From positions 58,326,364-58,390,363 of the forward strand of contig CM060980.1 of the NCBI GenBank assembly GCA_030765065.1: DNA of 64,000 nucleotides, read 5' to 3'. Source of the DNA: Deroplatys truncata. Taxonomy: Eukaryota > Arthropoda > Insecta > Mantodea > Mantidae. Below are positions 33,851 through 45,374 of the stretch, piece by piece; the first letter of the stretch is position 1; each line of letters begins with the position of its first letter. Made by a program: the position numbers and the translations under genes. Below the pieces are notes generated by a model. The model was not told where the DNA came from and searched no databases. It saw nothing but the letters and a program-made list of their open reading frames with translations.

Positions 33851-34563
33851 CTGATGTGATTAATTTACATGTCGTCTTCTACGCTCTATCTTTATTAGTG
33901 GGTATACTAACTATTTTTACTAAAACTTATTCTTCTATGTACTGCATTTTAATGCAAGTAACCCTTTGAAGAAATTGCTGCATTACAAATTTTGTTAAAA
34001 ATACAAAGAGAACAGCTATAGTCAAATGTTTAAGAACTGAACGCTATATGCTGGGCTTAAAATTCCATACTGTTTCCATGCAGTCGCCAGAAACGACTGA
34101 ATGTTGAAAGACAATGACCAAGTAATGAACAATTCATACTTTAATAACAGATATGTCAGAAATGGCTTATGCCACAAAAAACTTATTTGAAATAAATTGT
34201 GTGTTTTAAAGAGAACTACATTTTGCGTGCAGTACGTTCTCGTCTATCGCTTAATGGATACCAGTTATATAAGATTATACAAAATTCCTTCCGAAAGAAG
34301 AGGACTTCACAAGCTATTCTCAGAAAATAACATATACATTTTATTTTTCATGATAATATCTTTAATATATAGTGTATTAATAAATTCGTTGGAGTCATTT
34401 TTTAGAAAATCAAAATTTTCGCAGAATGATCCTTGTTAAGGGTACCTGGGAATGAGGGGATTTTTAAAAATCTTGGTGTCGCATCTTTGGAAGGTACTGA
34501 TCCTAAATGCCAATTTTGGTATTTATACAACTTTCCGTTTTGAATTATGCTGTTCACAACACA

Positions 34564-34603
<40 letters not shown>

Positions 34604-34751
34604 CAGACGGACACACACACGGGCCTTTTTCTAGAAATGCTTTTTTTTATTCATCGTGGCTCAAAATATGTATTTTCGGTGAAATCTAAGCATAGAATTT
34701 TTGAGTGGAATGCAATACCTTCTCTATCTGTTATGTACGAGGTAGAGAAAG
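33851..34751 (-). mobile_element. Family R inner copy, full length (901 bp)
   Basis: Starts CTGATGTG and ends GTAGAGAAAG with the complete internal order. The (AC)n tract at about 34560-34600 is expanded relative to other copies. Flanks are A-rich on both sides (aaaaaag and taaaaat), compatible with the target duplication seen more clearly at 43068/43959. Confidence 0.9.
34558..34620. repeat. (AC)n microsatellite inside family R
   Basis: Expanded dinucleotide run followed by agacagacgg; it corresponds to the conserved TG/AC tract present in every R copy. Open frames of 60-90 codons at this site are repeat translations. Confidence 0.9.
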
Positions 34752-35372
34752 TAAAAATGAAGGAAAGAAAAAAAAACACAAGTAGCGATTTTCGAGTTCA
34801 AAAAAATGTAAGTGTTTGAAAATTTAGATCAGTAGCAAATAATATCTCTGAATGGTTAACTTTACAAACATAATTATTTGACATAAGTTGTAAAAGATTC
34901 ACGCTTTTTTGTAGTAAAATTTTGTCTATCTCTTATGGTTTACCAATTATATAAAATTCATTCAGAATGAAGAGGACCTCATGGACTATTCCCAGAAAAT
35001 TCAACATACACTTAATTTCTCATGCAAATATCTTAAAAATGATATTTAAATCAAAATTGTTATAGGCATTTTTGAGAGTATCAAATGTAACGACAATTTT
35101 CTCATATAAAGTGTAGTTTGGGATGTGAGAATTTTCTTGAATATTTTCATTTAGCATCCTTGGAAGATACTGAAACTAAATACCAAGACTTTTCGTTTTA
35201 GGGTAAGGCTGTTTACAGAAACATGGACGCACGAAAGGACGGACACACACACGCGCAACTTATTCTAAAAATGCATTTTCTGGATTCAGGGATTCGCAAA
35301 ACGTGTATTACTGGTGAAATCTCGTTATCGGATTTTTGGGTAGAACACAATATTTCAGTGTATAAGTAAGCA

Positions 35373-36152
35373 GCACAGAAAATAACCAGCATATCACAGA
35401 CAATGTGATTGAAATTCATAAAAAATACATCTATGCGTACTTCTTAACTTATATGAATTATTATAGGTGTTGAAAATGATCACATTTGCTATGAAGACAT
35501 TCATTATATGAACGAAAGTTTAATTTTTCTTCTCCTTTTAAAACATTAAAATTGCTTGATTCCTTTATAAGGTTTGAAAACATTTCTGTGTCGTTTATTC
35601 GTTTTCTACATGGCTAAGGATGTTTAATTAATAATTAAATGTTAATTTATTTATCTGCTACTGTTGCAGAATCGTAACAATTCTTCACGTTGTCGGAGAG
35701 CAAAGAGTCTTATTAAATCTGCCAAGTCCCACTACGTAAGTATGTGAAATAATTACACTATTAATTACAATACTCCTTCAAGAATGACCGCATATGTTCA
35801 GTCGAGTAAGATTTGTCTATAAATATGATCTTTGACAGGCATTCGACAAGGAGTTTCAGATAAGAACAAAGATCATCACAGCCAGCTTTCGGGATTATTG
35901 CTTACTCCAAAACGCAGTGTGGCCACAATAGTGCAACGAGGTTGGTTCAAATTAGCTTTTAGTTCCAAAAGTTGCAAGTGATAACCTTACTGCGCCCAAG
36001 ATATGTCACTCCTTGATTCACATCCTATTGTCTGCTTTGTAATATACTCCATAAATGTTGTTGACTATCTTAACTATTTTCAAGTATACCTGTTTTTAAT
36101 AAACTAATTTAATTCGGAGGATGTAGTTTATGTAGCATTCTTTGCTACAATA
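35373..36152. other. Spacer between R copies holding a candidate exon
   Basis: AT-rich; the only notable content is the splice-site-flanked segment at 35670-35735. Confidence 0.4.
35670..35735 (+). CDS. Candidate internal exon, 66 bp
   Basis: Preceded by a pyrimidine-rich acceptor (ttatctgctactgttgcag) and followed by a strong donor (gtaagtatg). The segment is exactly 22 codons long. Two frames are open: phase 0 reads NRNNSSRCRRAKSLIKSAKS plus HY, and the next frame is also open. I recognise no protein. Short splice-site pairs occur by chance in 64 kb, so this stands or falls on RNA-seq or on a homologous exon in a related species. If real, it is the only host-gene exon I can point to here, and the rest of the window would be intron on the plus strand. 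Confidence 0.25.
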
Positions 36153-36947
36153 CTTTGCTCTTATTTGCACGTATATCAGCTAAAGTATTGCATTCCACCC
36201 AAAAATTGGACACCGAGATTTCACCGGAAATAGAAATTTTGAGGTGCCCTGAATCCAAATAAAGCATTTTTGGAAATATGTCTGTGTGTGTGTCTTTGTG
36301 TCTATCTGTCAGACTGTGAACAGCATAACTAAAAATCGAAAAATTGGATAAATACCAAAAAGTGGCATTTGAGTTTAGTACCATCCAAGGATGCGACACG
36401 AGGATTTTCAAGAAAATCCCTCTACCTCAGACTACCCCTTACATGAAACAATTTTGATTTTTTCAAAAATGGCTCTAACGATTTTGATAAAAATATCAAT
36501 TTTCTGGGAATTTCCTCCACCGTCTTCTTCATTCTGAATGAATTTCGCATAGCTGGTAAACCGTAAGAGATAGACAAAATTGTACTACATAAACAATGTA
36601 GATCTCCTTAAAACATACAACTTATGCCTACATTATTTTGTTGTGATATTCTTTGTTATTTGTCTGAATTTTCCAATACTTATACTTTTTCTCAAATGGA
36701 AATTCGTTATTCGTTTTTTATGTCCTGGACATGTAAAGAGCATGGAATGCGCCACATAGCAACCAGCTCTTAAAAGATTTGACTATCGCTTAAAGCCTAC
36801 CATATTCCCCTTGCACCTACAAGAAAATTAGCAATAAAATAGTTTCTGCAAATGTTTATCTCAATTAACATGAAGGAGATGAAGAATAAGAGTTGGTAAA
36901 AATAGCTCGTACAAAAGTGGAAAAAGTCATGTGAGTGCAACATGTGA
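36153..36947 (+). repeat. Family R element
   Basis: Head 'gtattgcattccacccaaaaattgg', (TG)n at about 36283-36293, 'actatcgcttaaagcc', tail 'agtcatgtgagtgcaacat'. Slightly shortened between 'tttgataaaaatatc' and 'aattttctggga'. Confidence 0.85.
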
Positions 36948-37072
36948 GTTTCTTAAAATGATTACTTAAAATATAATTATAATACATTTTGCTATAAATT
37001 CAACAAAGTAACAGCGTTTATTATCCTAGAGATTGGAGTTATGGAGAACAACAACAACAAACAAAACAAGGA
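36948..37072. other. Short AT-rich spacer
   Basis: Contains a short (CAA)n at about 37049-37062; nothing else. Confidence 0.5.
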
Positions 37073-37325
37073 GCAAGAAAATACAATACGCGCTGCCGAA
37101 ATTACATTCCTGAGAGGAGTTAAAAGATGTTCAATACTCGACCACATAAAAATGAAGTTGTACGTCAATAATTAAACATTGTTAGTGTTGATGTGAATCT
37201 GAGGAATTAAAAATGAACATGGAAAGAAGTTCTAGAAAGAATGGAAGACTCAAGATTGACAAAATACACGGACCAGTAGGAAGATCCGTGGTAAGATCCA
37301 GGAGGAGATGGATGAAAGGTAGTTT
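37073..37325 (+). pseudogene. LINE reverse transcriptase C-terminal relic
   Basis: 37075-37150 reads QENTIRAAEITFLRGVKRCS then ILDHIK, the same post-RT region as at 29500 (AAE..FLR.V..C...D). After a gap with stops, 37240-37318 reads RLKIDKIHGPVGRSVVRSRR then RWMK, matching the 'R.PK......GRR...RPR.RW' C-terminal motif of insect LINEs (from memory). Two separated conserved islands in the right order make the call good despite decay. The remaining part of the 166-codon frame (to 37713) shows no further similarity. Confidence 0.6.
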
Positions 37326-37889
37326 AGGACAGAAGAGGCTGTATATGAATACACCTAGAAGTGAGGAAAGAGAAAAAGAAATGTTATTGACTTTTGGAGG
37401 ACATGTATCTGTCCAAATTTTCTGGAATTTCCGAAGCGTTGCCATATTTCCAAATAGATGGGGGCACCATTTCATGATTAATAGGGTCACCAATCCTTCA
37501 ATATATGTCTGTCTGTTTGTTTGGGACACTATGAGCAGTTGGGTAGGTGATACTCCTATAATAGCAGAAGAAAACCTTATCGAAAGCATCTACTCAATAA
37601 TTGCTAAACCTAAGTTCACACCTCGCCTTGACCATACTATAATTGTTATCGATATACCTATGCAGTTGAAATTCGAACACTTAATAATTTATTACCCACA
37701 AAGATATTCTTGATGGTAGGCAAAGTTTTCTGCACGACATCTGGAGCGCATGCCCACCACTACATACGGACCATTATCATAAATTGAAGATGACCACAGG
37801 GGTCACATTGTACATTTTCGGTTGTGGATTCCTTCTGGTAAACATCGTTTTCCTATCTCTCACCATTTCATAGGAAATGCAGTATTTTT
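37326..37889. other. Unassigned open stretch
   Basis: Open on both strands for over 120 codons (37213-37713 plus, 37182-37589 minus) but with no recognised domain; may be the tail of the LINE plus flanking DNA. Confidence 0.3.
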
Positions 37890-38759
37890 CTTTCTTTATT
37901 CACGTATATAGCATGCGGAAAAAGTATTTCATTCCACCGAAAATTTCGATCCCGAGATATCAATGGAAATACATGTTTTTAGGCCCATTAAACTCCCAAA
38001 AAGCATTTTAGAAAGAAGACCCGTGTGTGTATGTGTGTGCTCTGAACAGCAACAGCGTAACTCAAAAAGAAAAGTAGGATAAATTCCAAACCTGGTGTTT
38101 AGGTTCAGCAGTTTCTAAAGATACAACACGAAGATTTTCAGGAAACTCCCCCACACCAACCACCCTTTACATGAAACATTTTTCAAAGGCTTTATTTTCT
38201 AAAAAAATTAGTACCGATTCTGATTAAAATACCACATATTAAAGATATTTACATTACAAATAAAATTTATATCTTGAATTCTATGGGAGAAGTCTTTAAT
38301 TACACTTCATTCGGAAGAAAGTTCGTATAATCTTGTATAACTGGTAAACGCTAAGCGATAGACGAAAACGTACTATATAAAAATGTAGATCTCTTTAAAG
38401 CACACAATTTATTGTAAATAAATGTTTTGTGGTGTCACCATTTCCGAGATATCAGTTATTAGTGGTTCGAATTGTTCAATACTTCAGTCATTCTTTTCAA
38501 GTCCTTTCGATATTAAGCTGCATCTCACGACTGCACGCAAACAGTATGGAATTTTAAGGCAGTACATAGTGTTCAGTTCTTAAACATTTGACTGTCACTA
38601 GTCTTTTACATTTATAATTAAATGTGTAATACAGGTATTTCCTGAAAGTTTTATCTCGATTAAAATAAAGTATACAGGAAAATAAACTTTCGTAGAAATA
38701 ATTTGTGTACCCACTAATAAGCGATACACAGTAGAGGTCATGTGAATGTAACACTTCAG
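37890..38759 (+). repeat. Family R element, second subfamily
   Basis: Head 'tttcattccaccgaaaatttcgatccc', (TG)n at about 38023-38037, tail 'agaggtcatgtgaatgtaacacttcag'. It shares distinctive body blocks with 42737-44433 and 57870-58727 ('aaacgctaagcgatagacgaaaacg', 'attgttcaatact', 'cctttcgatatt'), defining a subfamily separate from the 31680 type. Confidence 0.85.
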
Positions 38760-39869
38760 AGTTTTATTTCGAATAATGTTGTATAAAGGTTGTACACACA
38801 TGCTTTTAAGAAAGTAATCAATAGTAAAACTTATTGCCACATTGCTTTACCATCTTTGCAGTTCAAAAATATGCAGTTCAAAGAAATCCATTGAAATGTT
38901 CTATGTTACACAACACCAACATTACCTATTCAGTTTAGAGAATTAACTTTTATGGAATACAAATCTTGAAGCTCTTATTTTCGAATTTAGGGCTGCTTCT
39001 AGGAATTATACATATAAATGTATCATTAATAATAATGATAATAATAATAATAATGTTTTTGCTTGAAAATATAGCATATAACATACACTTTTAAACTTTA
39101 AAAAGAACTAGGTCAGTGATGTCTTTGTATTTGTGAAGTTATACAAAAAGCCTACATTTTCCAAAGCATTTGCATGAAATTCCGGTCGCTATGAATCATT
39201 ATTGATACCTATAATACAGGTCGAATACAATGGAGCAACGGTTTTGCCACTTTCTGTGAATGTAGAGCCATTCATTTGTTCATAGGTTCAATTGTGCATG
39301 AAACGGGTGTAAATCTCATTCACGCTCGTCATTTACCCGTTTCCATAGGGGATATTCCCCTTCGATTGAAATAACACGAAATCCGACACAGATGATAGGA
39401 TTTCGATAATTTTTCCACGTTACTGAACTTATCGCGAAACAAAATAAACTGTTAACGCTCAATTTTTGTCTTTATCTGTCACATATGACGCGATACAGCC
39501 CCCGCTTCCTCGCGCGTTCGACATCGGATATTGTGCATCAGTGAATGATCTGTGGCGCGGCAACCCCTGGCAAGCAGGCAACCCAACTAACACCGGCCCT
39601 CACAAAGTGCATGCAGCATAGCGCAGAATTACACGGCTTATTGGCTCCTGCATGCACGGACCGGCCTGCATGTGATACACTACACCGTGTGTGATGCTAC
39701 CAAACCTAGGCATGTTACTATATTAGTACCGACAGACAGCGCGCAAATCGCACAGGGCTGTTCAAAATCACGTTGTCACGCTCTGAAGGCAATTGAGAAT
39801 ATAACGGTGTCAGGAAATTAAAGAAGATGGGCAGATACCTTCGGACAGTGTATATTAGTTTGGGTGAAA
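38760..39869. other. Gene-free DNA with GC-rich patch
   Basis: 38760-39480 is AT-rich with an (AAT)n-like run at about 39029-39055. 39480-39700 is markedly GC- and CpG-rich (ttcctcgcgcgttcgac, gtggcgcggcaacc); no motif identified. Confidence 0.4.
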
Positions 39870-40658
39870 TAAGAGATTTTTGGCTTATAAATCTGGTAAG
39901 TAGAAGAAGTAGCACTCCACCCAAATATTCCATATTGAGATTTCACCGGAAATACATGTTTTGAGGCTTCCTGAACCCAAAAAAGCAGTTTTAGAATATA
40001 TCCTTGTGTGTGGTGTGTGAACTGCATAATTCAAGAAGAAACGTTTAGCTCTTCCAAGGAAATGACCAGAGATTAAAAAGTCCCCTACCCCAAACTACCC
40101 TTTACGAAGGAAACATTTTGATATCTTAAATGTTCACAAACCTGGCTATTACAACTTTGATAAAACACTATACGTTTAATATATTTGCAGAACAAATAAA
40201 ATATGTATCTTATATTTTCTGTGAATTTATTATAAAGTCTTTTTCATTCTGAATGAATTTTATTTAACTTGTATACGTAAAAGCTAGACAAAACCGCTGT
40301 AAAAAATGTAGATCCCATAAAGACACAATTTATGTAAAATAGATTTTGTGGTATTAACCAATTCCGAGGCAACATTTATTATTAGTTTGAATTGTCACAT
40401 GCACTAAGTTACTATACGTTTTTCTGTCGTGGTCATGCAAAGAGAACGAAATTTCAAAGCCATCACATACGCACTGTTTTTAAAGTACTTTACTATCGCA
40501 TAAGCCTACATAATTTTCCTGGTACCTACAGGAGTGTGTAGTAAAACCATTTCTATAAACGTTTTTCTGGATTAACATGAGGCAAGTAGAAGAATAAGCC
40601 TTTGCAAGAATAGTTAATAGAAGAAGTATAGAGAAAGTCATGTAAACTTGATACATAA
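39870..40658 (+). repeat. Family R element, diverged
   Basis: 'gcactccacccaaatattcc', 'gagatttcaccggaaatacatg', 'tccttgtgtgtggtgtgtgaac', tail 'agagaaagtcatgtaaac'. It lacks the 'tcggataaataccaaac...' block that contains the palindrome. Confidence 0.8.
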
Positions 40659-42061
40659 TATTTTACGTGCTTTCGGTACAATTTCCTCTGTAACCCCTAC
40701 ACCACAGTATTTTAATTCTATTTTCAGTCTAAGGACTACACCTTCAATATAAATTAATTGCTGATTTCTTAGTGTTATAAACATGCAGGCACATAAGATA
40801 AAAATACATGTGTTTGTAAGACAAGCATTAAGTATAAATTATATTTCTGGATTATGGCCATAGGTGAACAACACATTTGGGTGGCATGTACCAGTTAGCC
40901 CAAATAGCGATCATTTAAAAAATTCTTAGCCGATTCAATAACTTAAGCATACAAATTCCATTTGAATCGTCTTAAGAAGGGTTTGTTGTACTTATTGCCA
41001 TTTATGTGTATGCTTGGTCTTCAAATGAAGTGTTATGTAGCACCCAGTATTGTTAGGAAAATATGTGTCGTATTTTTAATTAATTTTGTCTACTTATTGA
41101 GCTAATGAAAAGAAACCATGTTTTAAAACCCTTTTCCATGTTTATAAGCACATCCTTTTTGGAGCATAATCCGGGTCAAAACTAAACAGACAAGTGTGCA
41201 TTTTCATTTACTCTTATTTAACGAGAAATTGGCTCTTAAAAGCTCACAGCACGCTTTAAAAACTTGTAGGTGTAATGGAAAACATACTCGGTAATCATCG
41301 AGGCATTCTTCATCCATTTCTCTCGCTCTCTATCTCTGCCCCCCTCTCTCTCACCCAGAAGTAAATTTATAAATTAAAGCTGGAATGGAAATATGTCTAG
41401 TTATTATGATATTGTTGTAGGGGTTTAAAGTTCTCTATAGAAAATAGTTTGGTTTTAACTTGAAAGCGTGTTATAATAAAAGGCAGAATTAGTTTTGCAA
41501 TAAGTGGACTCGATGGGTAACTGTGTTAGGTGCGGTGTTAGGTGCGATAGAGAAGTATCTAATATATAGTAATTCTTCACTCCACTTTACTTTAATTACG
41601 ATAAAGTGTTCCCAAAATAGTTTTCATTTAAGTCCTCTAAGATGATAGGATAACCTAAATTCTGTGTATGAGAAGTCCATGTCTGTTAGTATTAAGTTCA
41701 ATCGAAACAGAAGAGTTAGATACACTTCTTCAAACATAGACGCTGCACCTAATTAAATTTCAATCTGCAAAGGATATCGAATTCCGAGTTATAGAAAATA
41801 ATTAAGACTGTTGAGGCTTTACAGACTATTTACAGAAATGTTTGGGTAGAAATTGATTTAGAATGCACTTATAAGCTATTTTAAGCAAAATGGTTACTAA
41901 CGTTTTTTAAGTTTGGCTGTAAACAAACAGATAAATATAAGTGTTTTTATTCTGTGGCATCTATGTCTTAATTGGAGTATTGTGAAGTCAAGAGCTTTGT
42001 GGTGCTACAATGTAGATATAGCGTGCTAGGCGAGTATTGTTGGGAGCTTTGAGCAGCAGAT
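40659..42061. other. Gene-free AT-rich DNA
   Basis: Pyrimidine-rich run at about 41322-41355; nothing else recognised. Confidence 0.5.
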
Positions 42062-42315
42062 GTAGCCCTGCAGAAATATGGCGCCTCTAGTTTGGACCCC
42101 CTGAAATTAGGGGACACATCTCGGTTAGGATGGGTTACCTGGATAAGGTATGTTCCGGGGTTTTCCCTTATCCAGAGGACTAACTCCTTATCCAGAGGAG
42201 AGGTAACTCTAAGCTCTAGAGACCCGGATACATTTAAGCATCATTTCAACCATTTCGTTCATTCAACGTCCAATATGACATACCCAGTTAATGGATGTTG
42301 AGAAAAGATGAAGGA
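42062..42315 (+). repeat. SINE group A
   Basis: Body blocks 'catctcggttaggatgggttac', 'ccggggttttccc' and 'catttcaaccatttcg', tail 'ttcattcaacgtccaatatg' and 'ttaatggatgttgag'. It carries a duplicated 'ccttatccagagga' (42167 and 42187). The tRNA head is degenerate. It abuts a different SINE at 42316. Confidence 0.7.
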
Positions 42316-42640
42316 TGCGCCGGGATCGAGTAGTTAGACCGCTCGCCTCTCACCAAGGCTGCCTGAGGTTCGATTCCAAGTTCCCACATGTGGGATTTGT
42401 GGTGGACAAAGTGGCGTTCTGGACGAGGTTTCTCCGGTCCTTCGGTTTCCCCCGCCATTCATTCTATCAACTGCTTTATCATCACCTTTATCATCCGTCA
42501 TCTCACAGCTTCTACTTCCTCGCTCTCATACCAGGCAAAGGGATGATCACCCATCCTGGATATTCTGATATAAAGAATGCCTCTGGCCCTGGCACCCGCT
42601 TGTAAGTCCTACCATGAGGAGGGGAAGCAGAGAGAGAATA
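42316..42640 (+). repeat. tRNA-headed SINE, third group
   Basis: Head 'cgccgggatcgagtagttag' followed by B box 'gaggttcgattcc' (about 42366), GC-rich body with 'cggtccttcggtttcccccgcc', and A/G-rich tail near 42620-42650. Placed head-to-tail directly behind a group A SINE. Confidence 0.7.
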
Positions 42641-42736
42641 AGAAGATAAAGAGGAACGGATATGTAGAACTACGATATAAATAAACCGAATATGAACTGC
42701 CGATAGTTCTAATAGCATAGTTTTAGCTTATTTTTA

Positions 42737-44433
42737 CTTTTCCTACCAAGTACCTCGTAGAGAAGTGTTGCATTCCACCCAAAAATTTTGCCATAAACAC
42801 ATGTTTTGAGGCCCATGAATAAAAATACATTTTTAAAAAATGTCCGTATGTGTGCGCGTGTGTGTCTGTGAACAGCATAGCTCAAAAATGAAAAGTCGAA
42901 TAAAGACCACATTTGGTATTAGATGAAGTACCTTCCAAAGATACGACACGAGGTTTTCCAAGAACATCCCCCACCTCATATACCCATTACATGGAACATT
43001 TTTTTTTATTTCCTAAAACTTGCTCTAATGATTGTGATTAAAACACCATATATTAAGGATGTTTAATTAAAAATCTGATGTGTTACACTCACATGACTTT
43101 CTCTACTCTAGTACAATCTATTTTTACAAACGCCTATTCTCCATATGCTTTATGTTAATCGAGATATCGAGATGTCAATCTTATTGCTAATTTTCTTGTA
43201 GATGCAAGGGGAATGTGGTAGCTTTTAAGCGATGGTCAAATATTTTAACGCTGGTTGCTATGCGGTGCATTCCATTCTCTTTGCAAGTCCAGGACATAAA
43301 AAAATGAATAACGAATTTGAGAAAAAGTATAAGTATTGGAAAATTTTAAGGGAATAACAAGCAATATCTCGAAAACGGTTCACTCAACAAAAGAAATGTA
43401 TATGACATAAGTTGTGTATTTTAACGAGATCTACATTTTTTGTGTAGTAAAATTTTGTCTATCTCTTATGGTTTACCAGTTATGCAAAAGTGGTTCACAA
43501 TGAAGAATACTTTTGGAGACATTCCCAGAAACTTCGAGATATACATTTCATTTCTCATGACATTATCTTAAACATATGATATTTTAATCAAAATCGTTAG
43601 AGCCACTTTTGAGAAAATTAAAATTTTCGAAAAATGTTCCATGTAAAGGGTAGTCTGGGGTGGGGGGATTTTCTTGAAAACCTTCGTGTCGCATCTCTGG
43701 AAGATACTGAAGCTAAATACCAAGTTTGGTGTTTATCCGACTGTTCGTTTTTGAGTTATGCTGTTCACAGACACACACACAGACACACACACAGACACAC
43801 GCACACACACACACAGAGACACACACACGGACATGTTTCCAAAAATGCTTTTTTTGGATTCAGGAGGTCTCAAAACATGTATTTCCGGTGAAATCCCGGT
43901 ATCGAATTTTTGGGTGGAATGCAATACTTCCCCTACTTACTATACGTAGTAGAGAAAGTAAAAATACAATGTATGTATTAAATTTTATGGGAATATTATG
44001 TGAAACCCTCTTCAAGAAATGTTATATAACCTTCTATAAGTGCTAAACGTTAAGCGACAGACGAAAACGTACTACACAAAAATTTAGATCTCTTTAAAAC
44101 ACACACATTACTCCCAGCAACTTTTTTGCGCCATAAGCCATTTCCGAGATTTCCTATATTAATGATTCGAATTGTGCAATACTATCATTCTCTTAAGGTC
44201 CTTTCGATATTCATTGGTTTCTTGCGACTACATGGAAAGAGTATGGAATTTTAAGACCTTTATATTGTGTCCAGTTCTTAAAAATTTGACTATCGCTATT
44301 GTACCTATAACAAATGTGTAATATGGCTATGTATGCAAAGGTTTATATCAATTAAAATGATTGGAGCAAAAATAAACTTTCGTAAGAATAATTTGCATTC
44401 TCTCTAATAAACGATGTGAATGTAACACATCAA
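42737..44433 (+). mobile_element. Family R outer copy with intact 7-bp target duplication
   Basis: Segments 42737-43074 and 43966-44433 form one plus-orientation copy of the second subfamily (806 bp without the insert). It begins CTTTTCCTAC and ends CACATCAA. ATTTTTA precedes it (42730-42736) and follows it (44434-44440), a perfect 7-bp direct repeat. Confidence 0.9.
43075..43958 (-). mobile_element. Family R inner copy with intact 7-bp target duplication
   Basis: 884-bp minus-orientation copy, CTGATGTG...GTAGAGAAAG, flanked by TAAAAAT at 43068-43074 and 43959-43965. The host copy's unbroken sequence at this point can be inferred from the 37890 copy and contains a single TACAAAT, so the repeat is a true duplication. 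Includes an AC-rich tract at 43772-43829. The 63-106-codon frames are repeat translations. Confidence 0.95.
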
Positions 44434-44440
44434 ATTTTTA

Positions 44441-44961
44441 CACATCACCATAATCATAAGATAATAAACTCTCACGAATAACGTCACTTTTGATATAATT
44501 AATAGAATTTCTTTTAAAAAACGTATGTTTCATAAATGTTGTATTATATAGGATTCAAATGTCCTTCTATTATAGTATTCAGTTGATTTAAAATTCGTCC
44601 TTCGGCATCGAATGATTATTTTCCAATCTCGTATTTTAATAAAACACCTTAAGACTCATACCTTAAGTAACTATTAATAGGCAATAAAATAAGTACCAGT
44701 AAATTTAATAAAGCGTAAATCTGGACACTAGAACTCGGATTTGATGAGTTAAAAATGTTTGAAAAATGATCTATACAATGACTCTGATTTGCTTAAAATT
44801 CCTTTGTTTTCACAAAAAGGGACCTAATTTAGATATACTTAAGCCATTGAAATTAGTATGCAGAAAGTTGTGAATTAATTTATACATGAGTATATCTCTA
44901 AACAAGTATATAAAGAAGGCAGAAGAATAATGATAGGACAATTTAGAAAATTAATTAAAAC

Positions 44962-44998
<37 letters not shown>

Positions 44999-45217
44999 CA
45001 TTTCATGTTCTTGTGTGAAGAAAAGAATACTATGAAAGTTGTTTTTAAGCAGTTCTTACAAAACTGTAGCACTAACCATTTTCAGTTCTCAGATTATGTA
45101 AAACTGATTGCGAATGAAGCACTTCATAGTGTGTGACACGACACAAGGACGAGGACAACAACTATATGCTCGTATTAACGCGAAAAGGGAAAAAAATATA
45201 AACTAGGATTAGATGCT
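44441..45217. other. Gene-free AT-rich DNA with (TA)n
   Basis: (TA)n run at about 44963-44994. Otherwise nothing. Confidence 0.6.
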
Positions 45218-45374
45218 CAGTGGTGGCAAAAGCGCGACTCGCGAGGCACTGTGACTGGCAGGCGCAACTCCTTATCTAGCCGTCTATTCATTTGTTTTCC
45301 ATGTGCTGCTGAGTGGTGTAGTGCGTGTTGCATATTTGATGACTCGAGAGAGAAAGGCATTTTCGCCACCCTTG
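45218..45374. mobile_element. hAT-like MITE, copy 1
   Basis: 157 bp; starts CAGTGGTGGCAAAAG and ends TTTCGCCACCCTTG, inverted ends as in copy 2 at 52376. Internally it shares 'cgactcgcgag', 'catgtgctgctgagtg' and 'gtgcgtgttgcatattt' with copy 2. No flanking 8-bp duplication is discernible, so this copy is older or rearranged. Confidence 0.8.

Larger units (their letters stand above)
33632..35372 (-). repeat. Family R outer copy split by a second R copy
   Basis: 33632-33850 carries the CTGATGTG end through 'catgactacgagg'. The continuation 'gcgattttcgagttc', 'ctcttatggtttaccaattat', 'gggtagaacaca' is at 34775-35372. The intervening 33851-34751 is a complete copy in the same orientation. Confidence 0.85.

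Noticed and set aside
37182-37589. 135-codon minus-strand frame opposite the LINE relic
   Set aside because: Antisense of recognisable LINE C-terminal coding; low-complexity L/F/S composition.
43634-44046. Open frames of 60-110 codons containing HTHTHTH runs and a recurring VAS/LEDTE..YQVWCLSDCSFLSYAVHRH sequence, seen at several loci as if a protein family
   Set aside because: They occur at the same place of each family-R copy, start at non-ATG codons, and extend through the AC microsatellite on either strand. Similarity comes from the repeat DNA, not from selection on protein.
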